From NCBI GenBank assembly GCA_020746875.1, contig JAGTJL010000002.1:434001-498000 (forward strand): DNA of 64,000 nt. Reading direction: 5' to 3'. This document shows positions 34,919 to 48,179 of the stretch, piece by piece. Source of the DNA: Rhexocercosporidium sp. MPI-PUGE-AT-0058. Its lineage: Eukaryota; Ascomycota; Leotiomycetes; Helotiales. Within the stretch, counting starts at the first letter, position 1, and each line of letters opens with the position of its first letter. Below the pieces are notes generated by a model. That model was not told the DNA's origin. It searched no databases and saw nothing but the letters and a program-made list of their open reading frames with translations. The position numbers and the translations under genes are program-made.

Positions 34919-37900
34919 TTACTTGATATCTTGCAGCAATTTAGACTTCCCCACAAGATCCGAAGCGAGTTGCCTCATTGGCACGTTCGCCATTAGATCA
35001 AACACGCTAACTTCAACTGCCATCTCTCTTGCAATCCAATTCCGCACCTCAACAGCAACCAAGCTGTCTACTCCATAAGTACTCAATGGCTTACCTGCAT
35101 CGACATCGCTCTCCGGCATCATCATTAATTTGGCCAAGCGCTGTACGAGAGCCGCGGTGATCAGGTCTACCGCATCCGACGCGTCCGCACAACGCGTCAA
35201 TTCATCTCGCAAGGATATCGAGGAGCCAGATCCGACAGCTGCACCTCCAGCACGGTTTCGTAGAGCAGCGAAACGGCCATCCTGGATCCAGTACCATGCT
35301 TCACTGTACTCTTTGTAGGGCAGGCCGCACATAACTTGCGGGGGGTGCGCGTCGTTGCCTTCCATAGCGATTGAGAGCAGCCCGTGCAAGTCGCTGTTGT
35401 GCATAACCTTCAAACCCATTGATTTGACATGGTCGACATACTCATCGTGCTCGGCGACAAAGCCGACGCTGAGGAGGTATCCAATGTCGATGGTCATGGC
35501 AGGGAGGCCTTGCGAGCGGCGGAAAGACGCGAAATAGTCTTGGAAAATGCTAAATCGCGAGTTAGTACGAGTTCTAGTTTGATTCTCCACCGGATCCACA
35601 TACTTTCCACATCCGTAATTGCCTTGTCCACGGTGGCCCATCACTCCTGCTAGCGAGCTGAGCATGACGAAAAAGTCCATGTCTTTGGGCAGCAGCTCGT
35701 GCAAGTTCCATGTTCCATGGACTTTCGGACCAACAGTCTTTTGAACCTGCTCAGCCGTCATCTTGTCGAAAAGAGTATCCTGAAGTGCTTGTCAGTGGAA
35801 GTTCCTGCCTGGCAAGAGCGGGTGTACATACATCCAGCACCATGGCTCCAGTCACACATCCTTTGATAGGAGCAAGACCTTGACACTGTTCCAGGGCAGT
35901 CTCCAACGCGGCTTTATTGCCAACATCACAGTCGAAAGCTAGAATCTCAACTCCATATGTTTTGCGAAGATCCGCTGCGAACTCTAGGTTCTCTGTACCC
36001 GAAGCAGCAGACCTTGAGAGAAAGACCAACGACTCAGCGCCCTTCTCCGCGAGCCATCGGGCAATCTCACGGCATATACCACCAATACCAGCAATGATGT
36101 ACGTAGCACCAGAACGGACGCCAACTTGCGGTGTGCGAGGAATTGCTGGGACCATGTCTGATTCGTCCACCTTCACGATCACTTTGCCCATGTGCTTGCC
36201 AGTTTGCATGTACCGGAAGGCCTTTTCCACTTCAGACATCGTGAAAAGCTGGAGAGGAGAAACAGGTCTCAGGGAACCTGCCTGGATCAGCTTGGCAACA
36301 TCGCTCCAAAGAGCGATGGCTCGTGGTGTAGGGTTGTTTTCGAAGTCAAGCAGATTAACGCCGATGTAGCTCTTGTTGTCAAGGAAGGGCTACGAAGAAG
36401 GTCAGCAAGGGCACTTCGGATACGGATTCTTCTGCAACATACCTTCATGTCCAGACCAGTGTTTGCAAACAGATCGGCTTTCCCAATCTCCAAGAATCGA
36501 CCAAACTTGTTCAAGCAATGCCATGAGACACGCAAAGCTTCTCCAGCAAGTGAGTTAAGAACAACATCGACACCACGGCCCTTTGTGGCTCGCATGACCC
36601 CCTTGGCGAAGCTGGTATCTCGGCTGCTGAAAATGTGGTCTTCCGGAATCGAATACTTCTCCATGATAAGCTCTTTCTTCTCCTCCGGACCAACCGTTGC
36701 GAAGATTTCGGCACCAATCTGTTTCGCCAGTATGATAGCTGCCTGTCCCACACCGCCTGCAGCGGCATGAATAAGAACCGTCTCGCCATTAACAAGACCA
36801 CCTGCCGTTACCAGAGCGTAGTATGCCGTCAAGAAGATCAGAGGCATGGATGCCGCTTCCTCGAAGCTCATGTCGCCGGGCATAGGAATCGCTCCTTGCA
36901 TTGGGAAGCGAACAAAAGTTGCGAAAGTGTCACATGAAGCCGTCATCACACGATCGCCCACAGCAAACTGCGTTACAGCTGAGCCGGTGCGTGTGATGAT
37001 TCCGGATGCATCGACACCTAGTTTATTCTCATTGAGGTTGCCTAGAGCAACAAGCACATCTTTGAAGTTTAGACCCGCGGCCTTGACTTCAATTTCAATC
37101 CAATCCTCAGGCATGGGTTCGTAATACTTCTCATCCTCTTGCCAGCGAAAAGTATCGAGGAGACCTGGTGTCTTGATTGTCAATTTGAGAGGACGGCCGC
37201 AGCCGGTGAACGATACTAACTCGGGCTCTCCCTTGGATTCATATCGACGTAGCGCGGCATCAACAGATGGGGTTCGCTCAACACGGGGAACAAAGATCGT
37301 CTTTCCACGCAGAGCGTATTCGCCGTCAGGGCTGTCTCCACGACTGTGGTCAAGAGCAAGTTTGAGAATGGCTTCCGAACACTCCTTGACGTTGATGAAG
37401 CCCGGGCATTCGATGTCAAGAGTCGCAAGATTTACCCCCGCATCTTCGTTCCTAATAGCTCTGGCAAGACCAACCATCAGTGATTGCATGGGTTGTAAGC
37501 AGTCCATGGCCGCTCCTCCAGTGAGCCAAAGTGTGCCAGAAGCGCCAGAAACGATTTGACGAAGTGTGGACCACTCTTGGGAACTCAAGTGTGCGAGAAG
37601 AGGAGCTTCCCACTCAATGAGAGAGATGCAGTACTTGTCTTTGATATCCGAGTCTGTCAAGGACTTCCAGTCGGAGGTTGATACCTTCAGCCCAGAAGAG
37701 CACAGTGATAATTGCAACATGGCAGCGAGGTGCTTCGAATTCTCCGTGCCGCTGGAGATGATAGCATATTCGGTGGCTGGATTAGTCCGCGATGTATCCG
37801 GCTTGGTTGACACGATGAGTGACACGGGCTCTTTGGACTCCTGACGATCTCCACGCACATCTAGGTCCACTCCCGAGAAATCTGCTTTTAAAAGTGCGGT

Positions 37901-40900
37901 ATTCCATTGTTCGGCGTCAAGAAGCGGTCCGCCTTTCCGACCGTCGTCTTCACCCAACCACCAACCTGGCAAAAGTCGTTAGCGTCAGTCCAAAAGTCAT
38001 TTACATTCCCAGTACAGCTGGTGATTCAAATCCCGAGTTGTAGATCAAGAAGCCGGGGAACAGAAGAAGAAAAACCATACCAGGAAGCGGTCCCTATGTA
38101 TGGTTAGTGATGATTTCAATATGGGAGGTACATGAAGGTTAGACTAGGATCTGATCTGGGTGTTTGTCATACCATGATGAATCCACTGAAGATACGCTTG
38201 ATCGTAACTTCAGACAAAATGAGTTTACCGCCAGGTTTGAGCGCAGCACGGCAGTGGGTGAGAGTCTCTTGAATACTCTTCGTGGCATGCAACACATTCG
38301 CACAAATGATGAGGTCGAAACTCTCAGGTTCAAAGCCCTGATCCCTTGGATCTTTCTCGATATTAAGTGTTCCAAATTCCATGATGGAGCCGTCCTTCAA
38401 GAACCGGTCTTGGGCCTTGGCAAGGAAACCTGGGGAGATATCAGTGAAGAAGTATCGACTGGCTTTCGAGGTCCCATCCTCATTCCGCAGTCGTTCTAGA
38501 ACGTGGAAGGTAGTACCGCCAGTACCAGCGCCGATCTCAAGAACACTCAGTCCCGGCTTCTCGTCTGCAATCAAGCCAACGTACTCGGCAACATTGCTGT
38601 TGAAACTTGTACCGAATGCGCCACGGTAGAAAGTGTAGAGAAGGTCTCCTTCTGTCATGACCTGGAGCGGCTCTACTTTGCGAGTGAAAATATTGGCGAG
38701 ATTTTGACCTATGCGATCGACCATCTGGACCGTGATGTCTCCACTCTCCGAGTGCGCAATACGCTTTCGAGCAGCTACCATCTTGATTTCCACTTCTTCT
38801 GATGAGTTGGACAAAGGAGGGAAATCTTGGACAATTTCCTTCATCCACTCCACGTACTTTTGCCAGAAACCGTCAGCGGGAACGAACTCCCTCCCCTCAC
38901 CCTGAAACCATTCCAGTGTTCGGTAGATATACACGAGACAGATGTACTCCAGCAGATCCAGTACACTTTCATCATCTTTGTTTGGTATTGTTCTTCGGTA
39001 AACGAGCTCCTTAACATGACTCGGCTCCAGGAGATCGATGGCCTCGTGCCAGACTTGCCCAAAACACAAAGCTCTGGTTTCGACAGCGTTAGATGTATCG
39101 CTGCCACCGACAGAAGCGAGGCCCAGTCCTTCCATTACTATCAGAGGCTCACAATAGTCCCCATCAGAGACAGTAATAGAAGACATCCATGTGGTGTAAC
39201 TCGTTTTCTTCGCCGTGCAGAAGCCGTGAAGCTCGGATGCTGGAGCAGTTGGGATAGAAGCCGAGACAAAAACTCTGTCAAATGAGAATGGGACCACTGC
39301 TTCGGTGAGAGCTTGCTCTTCGCCGCTAATACAGGGAAAGAGGAGATGCAGAATGGAATCGAGCGTTGCTGGATGAATGACAGCCGGGTACTCGAAATTT
39401 TGCGGCATCACGGTCTTCGTGTCTGGGACGCTCACAATACCATAACTTGATCCGGGGCCAGCGAACAGCTCGGTCATGTTCCGGAAAGTCGGCCCATATT
39501 GCATACCAATCGTCTCAACAGTGTCGTAAAGAAAGTTTCGAGCAGGTCTGTCGCAAGTTTGCTTTGCATTTATGAAATCTTGCTTCTGTTTCTCTTGTTG
39601 CAGCTGTAGCTCGGCTTGCATATTGGTGGACAAGGACGATTTATAGGTGGTGGAAATCAGACCCCTTGCGTGAACGGTCCATTCTTGAGCATCTTCTGAC
39701 CACGAGGATACACTAAACTCGTTCAGAGAAGTAGATGGCGCGGCTTTGGTACCTGTTCGGCGAGGATGAAATTGAAGGAAGACCTCGATGCCTTTTTCCG
39801 TGTCTGGAACGCGGAGCGCAGTCACAATATTGACATCGCGCAGTTCGTATCCGTGGACCACCTCGTTCGTATTAGCTAGCTGCTTGGCTGCCTCAATAGC
39901 CATTACCAACATTCCGGCACCAGGGTAGAGGATGGCACCTTGCACTTTATGCTCTCGAATCCAGGGATTCTCGTTACAGCGCAGGAAGTTCCGCCATGTG
40001 GGCTCTGGAGTTCCAACAACACGGTAACCGAGTAGATCGATCCGTGGCTTCTCGCGGAGACGATAGGCACGGCTGAGATGCGACTCGTCCCAGAAGGTAT
40101 GTGAATGATTCCAAGAATATGGTGGGAGGTCGACCAGCATCTTGACATCGGGCCTGCTCTCGTTTACCAAATCTATGTCGATTTGATGAGCCTTTGTCCA
40201 CAGGTTTCCTATGGCTTGTAGAGCAGTTTCCACGCTGTCAAAGTTCTTTCTGAGCATATTTTCGTAAGACAGATTGATGAACTTGTCTGCTTTCTTGAAA
40301 ATGTCCAAGACGTAGCTGCGCAAAGCGGAATGTGGCCCGACTTCTAGAAAGATGTTTGCGAAGGCTTGGCGATCATTCAACCGCTTCTGGCCATTGTTAT
40401 GGTTCAGCAACGATACCATGGCGTCAGTGAAGTTAACGGGCTTGACGAGATTATGTACCCAGTACGATGCGTTCATCTCTTTGGAGGTCACAAGGGCTCC
40501 GGTGACGGACGAGAACATGGGAATCGTCTGGCCAGCAGCAACGTGTGGAATGTCTGCAAGTGCAGCTTCATATTGTGCCCGTACAGTTTCCATGTGGAAG
40601 GAGTGGTATGCAACGTCCATCGGTAATCTCGTACAAGCGAGCCCATCTTTCTTGAGCATCTCTTGGAGCTCGTCTATGGCATCGTGGTCACCGGAAACTG
40701 TGCAAGACGACCAGGAGTTGTAACAGCTGACGACTGCTTCCCCGCGAGTGAGAGTATCAAACTTGGGCTGAACGAGCTCAGAGCTGGCATTGACAGCCAG
40801 CATACCGCCTTTCAATCCACTCCGTGCAATAGTGGCAGACACCTGACCCCTCTTCCAGGCGATCTCAACCGCAGCTTCGTGGCCGATCATTCCAGCGCAA

Positions 40901-43093
40901 TATGCTGCTGCAATCTCACCACTGGAGTGGCCTACCACTGCGACTGGTATGACGCCCCATTCTTTGAGCAAGTCCACTAGCGCTACTTGCAATGCTGTGC
41001 AAGCTGGTTGACTGTAATTCGTAGCGCGGATATTGCTCTCCTTCTCCGGTCGGCTGAGCTCTTCTTCTAAATTCCACGGGCAACCCAGAGACTTCAATAT
41101 AGCCTCGGACTTTTGCATACTATTCTTGAAGCTCTGGAATATCGATAGTCCTTTGCCCATTGCAAACCATTGCGCACCTTGACCGGTAAATACAAACGCA
41201 ATTTTTGTTTCGCTTGTACTTGAGGACCGTACAGGCGCGGAGATGCTCGAGAGTGACTGTTGTAATTGAGGAACATCTGATGCGACGACGAAAGATTTCC
41301 AAGGCAGAGTTGACCGCTTTGTTGAGAGTGTATGCGCAAGATCGGCGAGGAAAGTTGAGCTGACATCGTCTTTGCTGCTCAGATACTCCTCCATACGCTC
41401 TACATTTCGCTTGACTCCATCCTCATCGCTCGACGAGAAGAGGAAGACTTTTGGCTTGGGGGGCAGCACTCCATTGCTGCTGCTGTGGTCGCCATGGCCA
41501 TTCATTGCAGTAGGAAGTTTCGGGTGAAGTACTGTGGCGTGACGGCCAGTCAGTCCTTTACGTTCAAGGTACGACGCCGCATCCTCGAGGATCACATGAG
41601 CATTGGCACCCCCGAATCCGAAACTATTGATACTAGCTCGGCGTGGACCCGAGGTTGGCCATCTGCTAGACGCGAGTGGAATCTTAACATTTGCTGGTAG
41701 TGAGATCGCTGGATTCAACGTCTCAAACCTAGTTCAAGAATTAGCGCATCTCCATAGCGATCAGGACAGAAACAGCTTACCAAAGGTTCTGCGGTACAAT
41801 GCCTCGTTCAACGATGAGGGCGGCTTTTATCACACCCGCAACTCCCGCGGCACCTTCCAAGTGGCCAATGTTAGTCTTGACAGACCCAACGTATAAACCT
41901 TCTGTTCTGTTCTGGCCGATCGAACCTAGGATTGCCTTTGCTTCAAGTGGATCTCCAGCCTGTGTTCCAGTGCCGTGAGCCTCTACATACCCCGTCTCAG
42001 AGGGCTCTACACCAGCTTGCCTGTATGCTGTGCGGATGAGAGCCTCTTGTGCCTCACTGTTTGGCAGAGAAATTCCTGGTGTCCGACCGTCCTCATTGGC
42101 TGCAGAAGCAAGTACGACAGCTCGAATAGTATTACCATCTCGCTAATCTTGTGATTAGCTTTCATATGCATATTAAACCTCTAGAATCGAGACCAGGATG
42201 GCTATCTCTCGGATGCTAGATCAATAACAACGAGGAGAGAGGAGGTGTACGAACCAAAGCTGCATCCAGAGATTTCAAAATGGTGATACCAAATCCCTCG
42301 CCACGAGAGAATCCATTAGCCTTAGAGTCCCACATTTTGGACTTGCCATCAGGTGACAGGATTTTCGCAGCGCCGAGAAGGATGGACATGTCGGGCCCAA
42401 ACATAAGATTAGCTCCTGCAATAACACTCATTTCTGCTTCACCTGTACGGATGCTCTGACAACCCAGATGAAAAGCCGTCAAACTTGACGAGCACGCCGT
42501 GTCTATGGTCATACTCGGCCCCTTGAGATCGTAGAACCATGACAGTCTGTTTGACGCCAGCGAGGATGACAGCCCGGTTGCGTGGTAGATGGATGGCCCT
42601 TCATTATCTCTGGCTTGAAGATTTGGGAAGTCACCTGTAAAAGTACCGATATAGCAGGATGTGAGGGTTCCTGCTACATCATCGAGAGAAAATCCCGCGT
42701 TCTCGAATCCTTCGTAAGTCGCTTCGAGGAGCATTCTGTGCGTTGGGTCCATTGCCTTTGCTTCTTTCGGCGTGATTGAGAAGAAAGGCGCGTCAAAAGC
42801 TTTGAAGTCCTGCTTCAAAAAGTGTGCATGTCTAAAAAGAAGTAAGCACATAGTCAGTGTCAGAATGTGGCTTTTCTTGAAGCTTCATACCGCTGTTGAA
42901 TACTCCCAAGACGCTCTGGGTCGGGGTGAAAAAACCCATCTATGTCATAACGCTCTTTCGGAATTTCACATCTTGCGGAACGAGCGTCTAACAGCATCTG
43001 CCAGAATTTCTCTGGGGTCGAACCATCGCCAGGACCTCGAAAACCAATGCCGATTATGGCTAGTGGGGTGCTCGTTGCCATTTGAGACGACAT
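34919..43093 (-). CDS. Highly reducing type I polyketide synthase (KS-AT-DH-MT-ER-KR-ACP)
   Basis: This is an iterative fungal PKS that builds a reduced, C-methylated polyketide from malonyl-CoA. Nine exons are read: 43093-42891, 42831-42255, 42142-41781, 41728-38173, 38093-38081, 37965-36443, 36389-35832, 35779-35604 and 35549-34919. They join in frame to 2532 aa. KS has [14 protein letters not shown] (Cys about 181) and [14 protein letters not shown] has [14 protein letters not shown] (Ser about 650). DH has [15 protein letters not shown] (His about 972) and HPATLDS (Asp about 1167). MT has LEIGAGTGG (about 1445), ER has [11 protein letters not shown] (about 1969), KR is near 2170-2340 and ACP has GVDSLVAVE (Ser about 2484). 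No thioesterase or reductase follows the ACP, which is usual for this class. Exon 5 is only 13 nt. The KR cofactor loop reads AGIGGICRE, shorter than the normal GGLGGxGR type. Confidence 0.93.
38081..38093 (-). other. 13-nt microexon of the PKS gene
   Basis: GGACCGCTTCCTG is flanked by CATAG and GTATGG. Its inclusion joins exons 4 and 6 in frame and restores the segment [16 protein letters not shown] at the end of the MT domain, where HR-PKSs carry a conserved LPGWWLG. Skipping it leaves the frame broken, because 13 is not a multiple of 3. Confidence 0.85.
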
Positions 43094-43884
43094 AACTGGA
43101 AGAGAAGCAACAGTAGTGGATGTAAAGGTGAGTTGAATCGTAAAGGACTTTGAGTGACTGAAGTGATTATGTTTGACAGGATATCAGAAACCTTTTGTAC
43201 ATAAATTACTACGATCTGATTTTTATCTCAATCTAAGGGCAAATGCAAACTTCCTCACTATCATGCCGGGCAGAAGGTGGGCTGTCCACGCTTTGCGTGT
43301 ATCTGCCACCACGTGCTGCAGTTGCATACAATCTCGAGATCCTCATAGCTGAGCTACAATTCTGTTAAAGTTTGTAATAAGGTTCAAGCTCTGATTGAGC
43401 TCGTTGTATACTCTGTAGGTACTCATATGAGTTGGTGTTGACTCGTGTGCCTACGCCTCCCTTCCAAAGTTGACTATCTAACAATAAAATGTTCAATCAA
43501 CCAATTAGGTACGGATTTCAATACACGATGTCGAACCCTTGAACTTACAGAGATGCCTCGCTTGTGGACAAAGAAGGTATCTGACCCGGGGCATGGTCAG
43601 CAAGCAAAGGTGGGCTGGATAGCAGCGGTCAGAGTCAGATGTGACGTGCGAAGGTGTGGTAATTACAGTCGGGTAATTTATGGGAAAGTCCCAATAAAGC
43701 GGATTGAGATACAGGGAATTTTCTAAACGAAGAAGTGCCAGGGTATGGGAACTCGAGGGAGAGGAGGCCAGTGGAACGGGGACGCTGGTAATTTCGAACA
43801 GATTCAACACCAACTCACAAATTCGACCTCGGATATCAAATTCGAAGAGCTTTACATATCTACAACACGATACCGAGATCCAAA
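43094..43884. promoter_or_regulatory. Divergent promoter region of the PKS and FAD-oxidoreductase genes
   Basis: About 0.8 kb lies between two genes read in opposite directions. This layout suits shared control of the cluster. No binding motif is strong enough to name by eye. Confidence 0.5.
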
Positions 43885-45546
43885 ATGTCAGCAGAAACCA
43901 TGAAATCCGATCTAGATATCCTGCTCTCGCCAGAGGCTGTGGTATCATTGCCTGGTTCGGTCGAGTTCTCGCAGTCTAATCTGCGATTTACAGAGTATGA
44001 AAGACCGGTTTGTTTACGTCTCAGATATATGCTTTCAATTGTTTAACAGAGATTCAGACTTACTTGGTCGTGATCCGGCCAAGTTGCACCGAAGACGTGG
44101 TCCAGACTGTCAAGTATGCTTGTGCGGCAGGAATCCCTTTCTCGCCTCGAGCCGGCCATCACTGTGTCACCTCTACAATGCGACATCTTAGAGATGGCAT
44201 CCTACTAGACATGCGATCCCTTAATGGATTGAAATTTGACCAACAACTCAACCATGTCACCCTCGGTGGTGGAGTAATCACCGATGATTTAGTTCAGTTT
44301 TTGGAGCACCACAAGATGGAAGTCAGTAAGTCTTGCAGTTCCTTTAGATCAGCACACTCATCTCAAGTTCACAAAAGACGTAGGTTCGTGTCCAACGACT
44401 GGTGTCATGGGAGTATCTTTCGGAGCTGGTCTTGGACGCCTACAAGGAAAGTATGGGCTGCTGCACGACAACATGGTTTCTTGCGAGCTGGTTCTGGCAG
44501 ATGGCTCGTTGATCTCAGTGTCCAGAGAATCACATGCTGATCTTTTTTGGGCTATTCGTGGCGCAGGCCACAACTTTGGGATTGCTGTTCAGGCAACTTT
44601 CCAGGTCTATCCCGAGGCTTCTGGTGGAATTCATTATGCATGGGATCTCGAGTTTGGCTTGGAACAGTGCGATGAAGTCTTTCAGACATTGAATGAAGTG
44701 CATGCTGAAATGCCTGCCGACATGGCAATTTTCGTCCTGTGGAACAGACAAAGTAAATCTGGACTTAAGGTAAAGCAAATTACCCCATCTTGATTGAGCT
44801 CGTCGAATCTGACTACAACAGCATCTTATCCTGATCAACCTCGTATGGTCGGGATCTGAAGCCGAAGCCCTTCCTTGGGTTCGCAGATTCCAAGACCTGA
44901 AGCCACTGGTCGACAGCGGCAAGAACAGAACAACGTGGAGTGAGTTACCTTGGACCACTTACAACGGTATGAACAAGCTGCTCAGTAAACCCGAGGTGTG
45001 GTCTAAGGCACCTTTCAAAATGATGGGCGCAGTCAGCATCGAAACATTCGACCTTCCAACCACAAAGGCATTCCTGCACAGTTTGAAAGACATGAATGAA
45101 CGATGGGCAGGGAAGGGACTCTTTGGAGCCATGTTTGAATGCCTGCCACATCACCGAGTTCGAGAAATCCCCGATGAATCAACGGCGTTCCCATGGAGGC
45201 GAGGATCAAATCATTTCCTGTGGGTACTCCAAACCAATGCAGCTTCAAATCATTGATAAGCTAAACATAGTCTATTCTCAGGATGATGACTGCCACTCCA
45301 TTTGATCTTGATGACCGGGAGCATTTTGAAGGTCATCTGGACACATGGAAGAAAGAATTCATTGCCGTTTCCGGTTATGGGCGTCTGCAACAATACGTCA
45401 ATTATGGGAGTACAACATCGACAATGAAGGACCCGGCCGAAGCGCTGTATGGATACGAGCCGTGGAGACTCGAGAAGCTAAGGTCGTTGAAGGGAAAATA
45501 TGATCCCGATAATGTGTTTCGGTGGTATCAGCCGTTGATCGAATAA
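43885..45546 (+). CDS. FAD-linked oxidoreductase, berberine-bridge-enzyme type
   Basis: These enzymes use covalently bound FAD for oxidations such as alcohol oxidation or oxidative ring closure. Five exons (43885-44007, 44052-44325, 44384-44769, 44822-45219, 45282-45546) give 481 aa. The PCMH-type FAD domain is clear: PFSPRAGHH near residue 66-70, whose last His matches the flavin-linked His of the family, and SSCPTTGVMGVSFGAGLGRL near residue 134, whose Cys matches the second flavin-linking residue. GAGHNFGIAV follows. The BBE C-terminal motif is YDPDNVFRWYQPL. The ATG at 43885 gives no signal peptide, unlike many secreted family members, so it probably acts inside the cell. The first intron boundary is the least sure. 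It lies head-to-head with the PKS gene, suggesting a tailoring role. Confidence 0.87.
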
Positions 45547-46521
45547 GGGGGTCTTTCGTGTGTTGGATGAACATACTGTTTTCTTTTTCACAAGCTGCGA
45601 CAAACATGTGGCACGATCATAGGTCCTCAAACTTTCTTCTCCCCGGCCTTCTCTGATCCACCTTCAAAGTGACAGCTGCACGAGATTGTCCAACCTCGGG
45701 AGAGGTGAACCTTATTCTCAGAATGTTAGGTTTGTCCAGATAAGCATATTTTGCGTTTTGACAACGGCCCACACGGCACGATTCAGGGCTCTTCCCGCAG
45801 CTTTACCGAAGCTTTACCACCGAGTCGAACAAAACACTAGGGGATGGTAAGCTTTCATGCCAAGTGGGTAACCAGCAGTCACCATCCCGCAGCCTAATAA
45901 GCTTTTAAGCCAAGTGGGCTGGCTGGCAGGAAAGTCAAAAAAATACGACTAGCTTCGCAAAGACGGCGCAGATACCAGACGCCAAATCCGCATGATCGAA
46001 TTTGATAGGGTCGATCGGTCACCAGAACCCACCACGAACTCCGTATTTGACCGGGAGCCGACGTGATCAAAGCTTCGAAGGTTTTGTCGCATTCCATGCC
46101 ATCCCACGAGCCTTCTCATTGGCTTTGCAGGCCCTGGTTCCTGGATGTTTTGAGAATACATCGCGTGGAAATGTTGAGTGGATGCGTTATCGCAAACTTT
46201 CCAGGGGGGAAAGTGCCAGCCGTGGTGATAGAACCAACCCAATGAGCTGGATGAGTCGTCAGTCTCTGTTGTAGTTCATCCCTGATATCGCCAGATCCTT
46301 CTCCACGTTTTGATAGCTGCGACGATGGTTGGTTGCAACGGTTTTGTTAAAGTGGCGATGTATGTTGCTGTTTACGAGAATGAGATGGCTTGCAAGGAAA
46401 CTGACTCGCTCGTAGAGGTTGGTCTGACACATCTTGGTTCTCTGACTGCTGATGACTGCAACACATTTCGATTTTGGAGAAGTTGAACATTGAATTGTGT
46501 ACGACTTTCTACATCATAATA
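45547..46521. promoter_or_regulatory. Intergenic region upstream of the first P450, with paired repeats
   Basis: No coding signal is seen. Two near-identical copies of an about 21-bp sequence start at 45848 and 45898, exactly 50 bp apart, and a tandem AGCTTTACC pair lies just upstream at about 45799-45822. The region carries the 3' flank of the oxidoreductase gene and the promoter of the P450 gene. Confidence 0.55.
45848..45920. repeat. Direct repeat pair, 50-bp spacing
   Basis: Copy 1 begins TAAGCTTTCATGCCAAGTGG and copy 2 begins TAAGCTTTTAAGCCAAGTGG. Over 21 bases, 19 agree. The start-to-start distance is 50 bp, close to five helical turns. Confidence 0.75.
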
Positions 46522-48179
46522 ATGCCTGACATCAACCAGATCGATCTGGTTGCCCCTCGAATGCTCACTTTCAAGAACCTCAATCTCGCCTTCTTCGTTT
46601 CTGTAGGTCATGCAACTTTCTGTCCCGAATTCGGCTAACAAGCTATCAGATCATCATTTACTGGGCGTGGAAAATAATATACAACTTATATTTCAGCCCT
46701 CTCAGAAACTATCCAGGTCCCAAACTATGGGCCATATCACGATTGCCATGGAATTGGGTCAATATGCATGGAAGAATCAGTTGGCGCCTTCGAGAACTTC
46801 ACGACCAATATGGACCAGTTGTTCGGATATCTCACGATGAACTCTCTTACACGACATCGGGAGCATGGAAGAAAATATATGCTCAGCGAAACCCCGAGTT
46901 CGTGAAAGCTCTTGATGGCCGGGGCATTGCCCCTCCCAGCATCGGGGGTAGGAAGAGCTTGATGACGGAAACACAAGACAGACATGCAGCTCTCCGCCGA
47001 GTGATCAATCCCGCTTTTTCTGAGCGTGCTCTGCGTGAACAGGAAGGTTATCTGAAGACCCATTCGGATACTTTGATTGTACAATTGAAGAAGCGATGTG
47101 TCGAGGGCCCAGTGGATATGACGAATTGGTACAATCTGACAGCTTTTGACATAGTGTCTGGTGAGTGAACTTGAATTGGAAACATGATGGAAGTGTTTGT
47201 TGACTTAGACAGACCTCGCATTTGGAAGCCCGGCTGGCTGTCTTACGAACGCTGAGCAGCCGTGGATCAAAATCATATTGGCCCGTTCGAAGGCCATTGT
47301 GTGGTTTCAAATCGCAACGCAGTATGGCCTTCTTGGACTTCTCAACTTCATGACCCCTCGTTATGTCGCCGAGTCAAGAAAACAGCATATTGCCATGACC
47401 AACACCAAGTTACAAGAACGCATCAATGCCAAGAACCCCGGCAAGGACTTCATGTCATACATTTTGGACAACGAAGGCGAGAGTCTCTCAAACGTAGAGC
47501 TTATCATGCTTGCAAGTAATTTTATTGTCGCCGGATCAGGAACATCGGCAGGTGGCATGTCTGGATTGACTTATTTGCTTTTACGCAATCCAGAGAAGAT
47601 GTCAAATCTTACCGCAGAGATCAGGGAAACTTTCAGCACTCAAGAGGAGATTACGATGCTTGCCACGGCAAGATGCAAATATCTCAATGCATGTTTGGAG
47701 GAAGGGATGCGTCTGTATCCGCCCACTCCTGGAAGCTTGCCTCGCATTGTGCCCGGAAAGGGTGAGATGATCGAGGGCCAATGGGTTCCAGGTGGAATTG
47801 CAGTTGGCTGCAATCAACTTGCTGCCGGTCACTCTGAACGAAACTTTCACCGAGCTCGCGAATTTCTTCCAGAGCGTTACTTAGACCTTTCTGCCGATTC
47901 GGAATTCGTGAATGACGACAGAGGAGCTGCTCAGCCGTTTTCTACTGGAGCAAGAGGCTGTATCGGGCGCGCGTGAGTCTATTCTATGTCCATAACGTTA
48001 CATCCACTGATTAGTCTAGAATGGCGTATGCAGAGATGAGGATGACCATGGCGAAGATGGTTTTCAATTTCGATCTTGAACTTGCCGACCCCGACATCAA
48101 TTGGTGGAACAAACAGGGAACATACCTTGTTTGGGAGAAAATGCCTCTGATGATTACACTCCACCCTAGAAAATATTGA
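46522..48179 (+). CDS. Cytochrome P450 monooxygenase (cluster tailoring enzyme)
   Basis: This is an ER-bound haem monooxygenase. Four exons (46522-46602, 46650-47160, 47213-47972, 48020-48179) give 503 aa, the normal P450 length. The N-terminal anchor is split by intron 1: LNLAFFVS in exon 1, then IIIYWAWKIIYNLYF, followed by the proline hinge NYPGPKLWAI. The I-helix has VAGSGTSAGG. The ExxR motif is in EEGMRLYPP and the PER motif in LPERYLD. The haem loop is FSTGARGCIGRA with Cys near 447; it ends at the last intron and continues MAYAEMRMTMAKM. The overall type resembles fungal P450s of the isotrichodermin-hydroxylase / benzoate-hydroxylase style found in biosynthetic clusters. The substrate is not predictable, but the place next to the PKS suggests polyketide oxidation. 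Confidence 0.9.
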
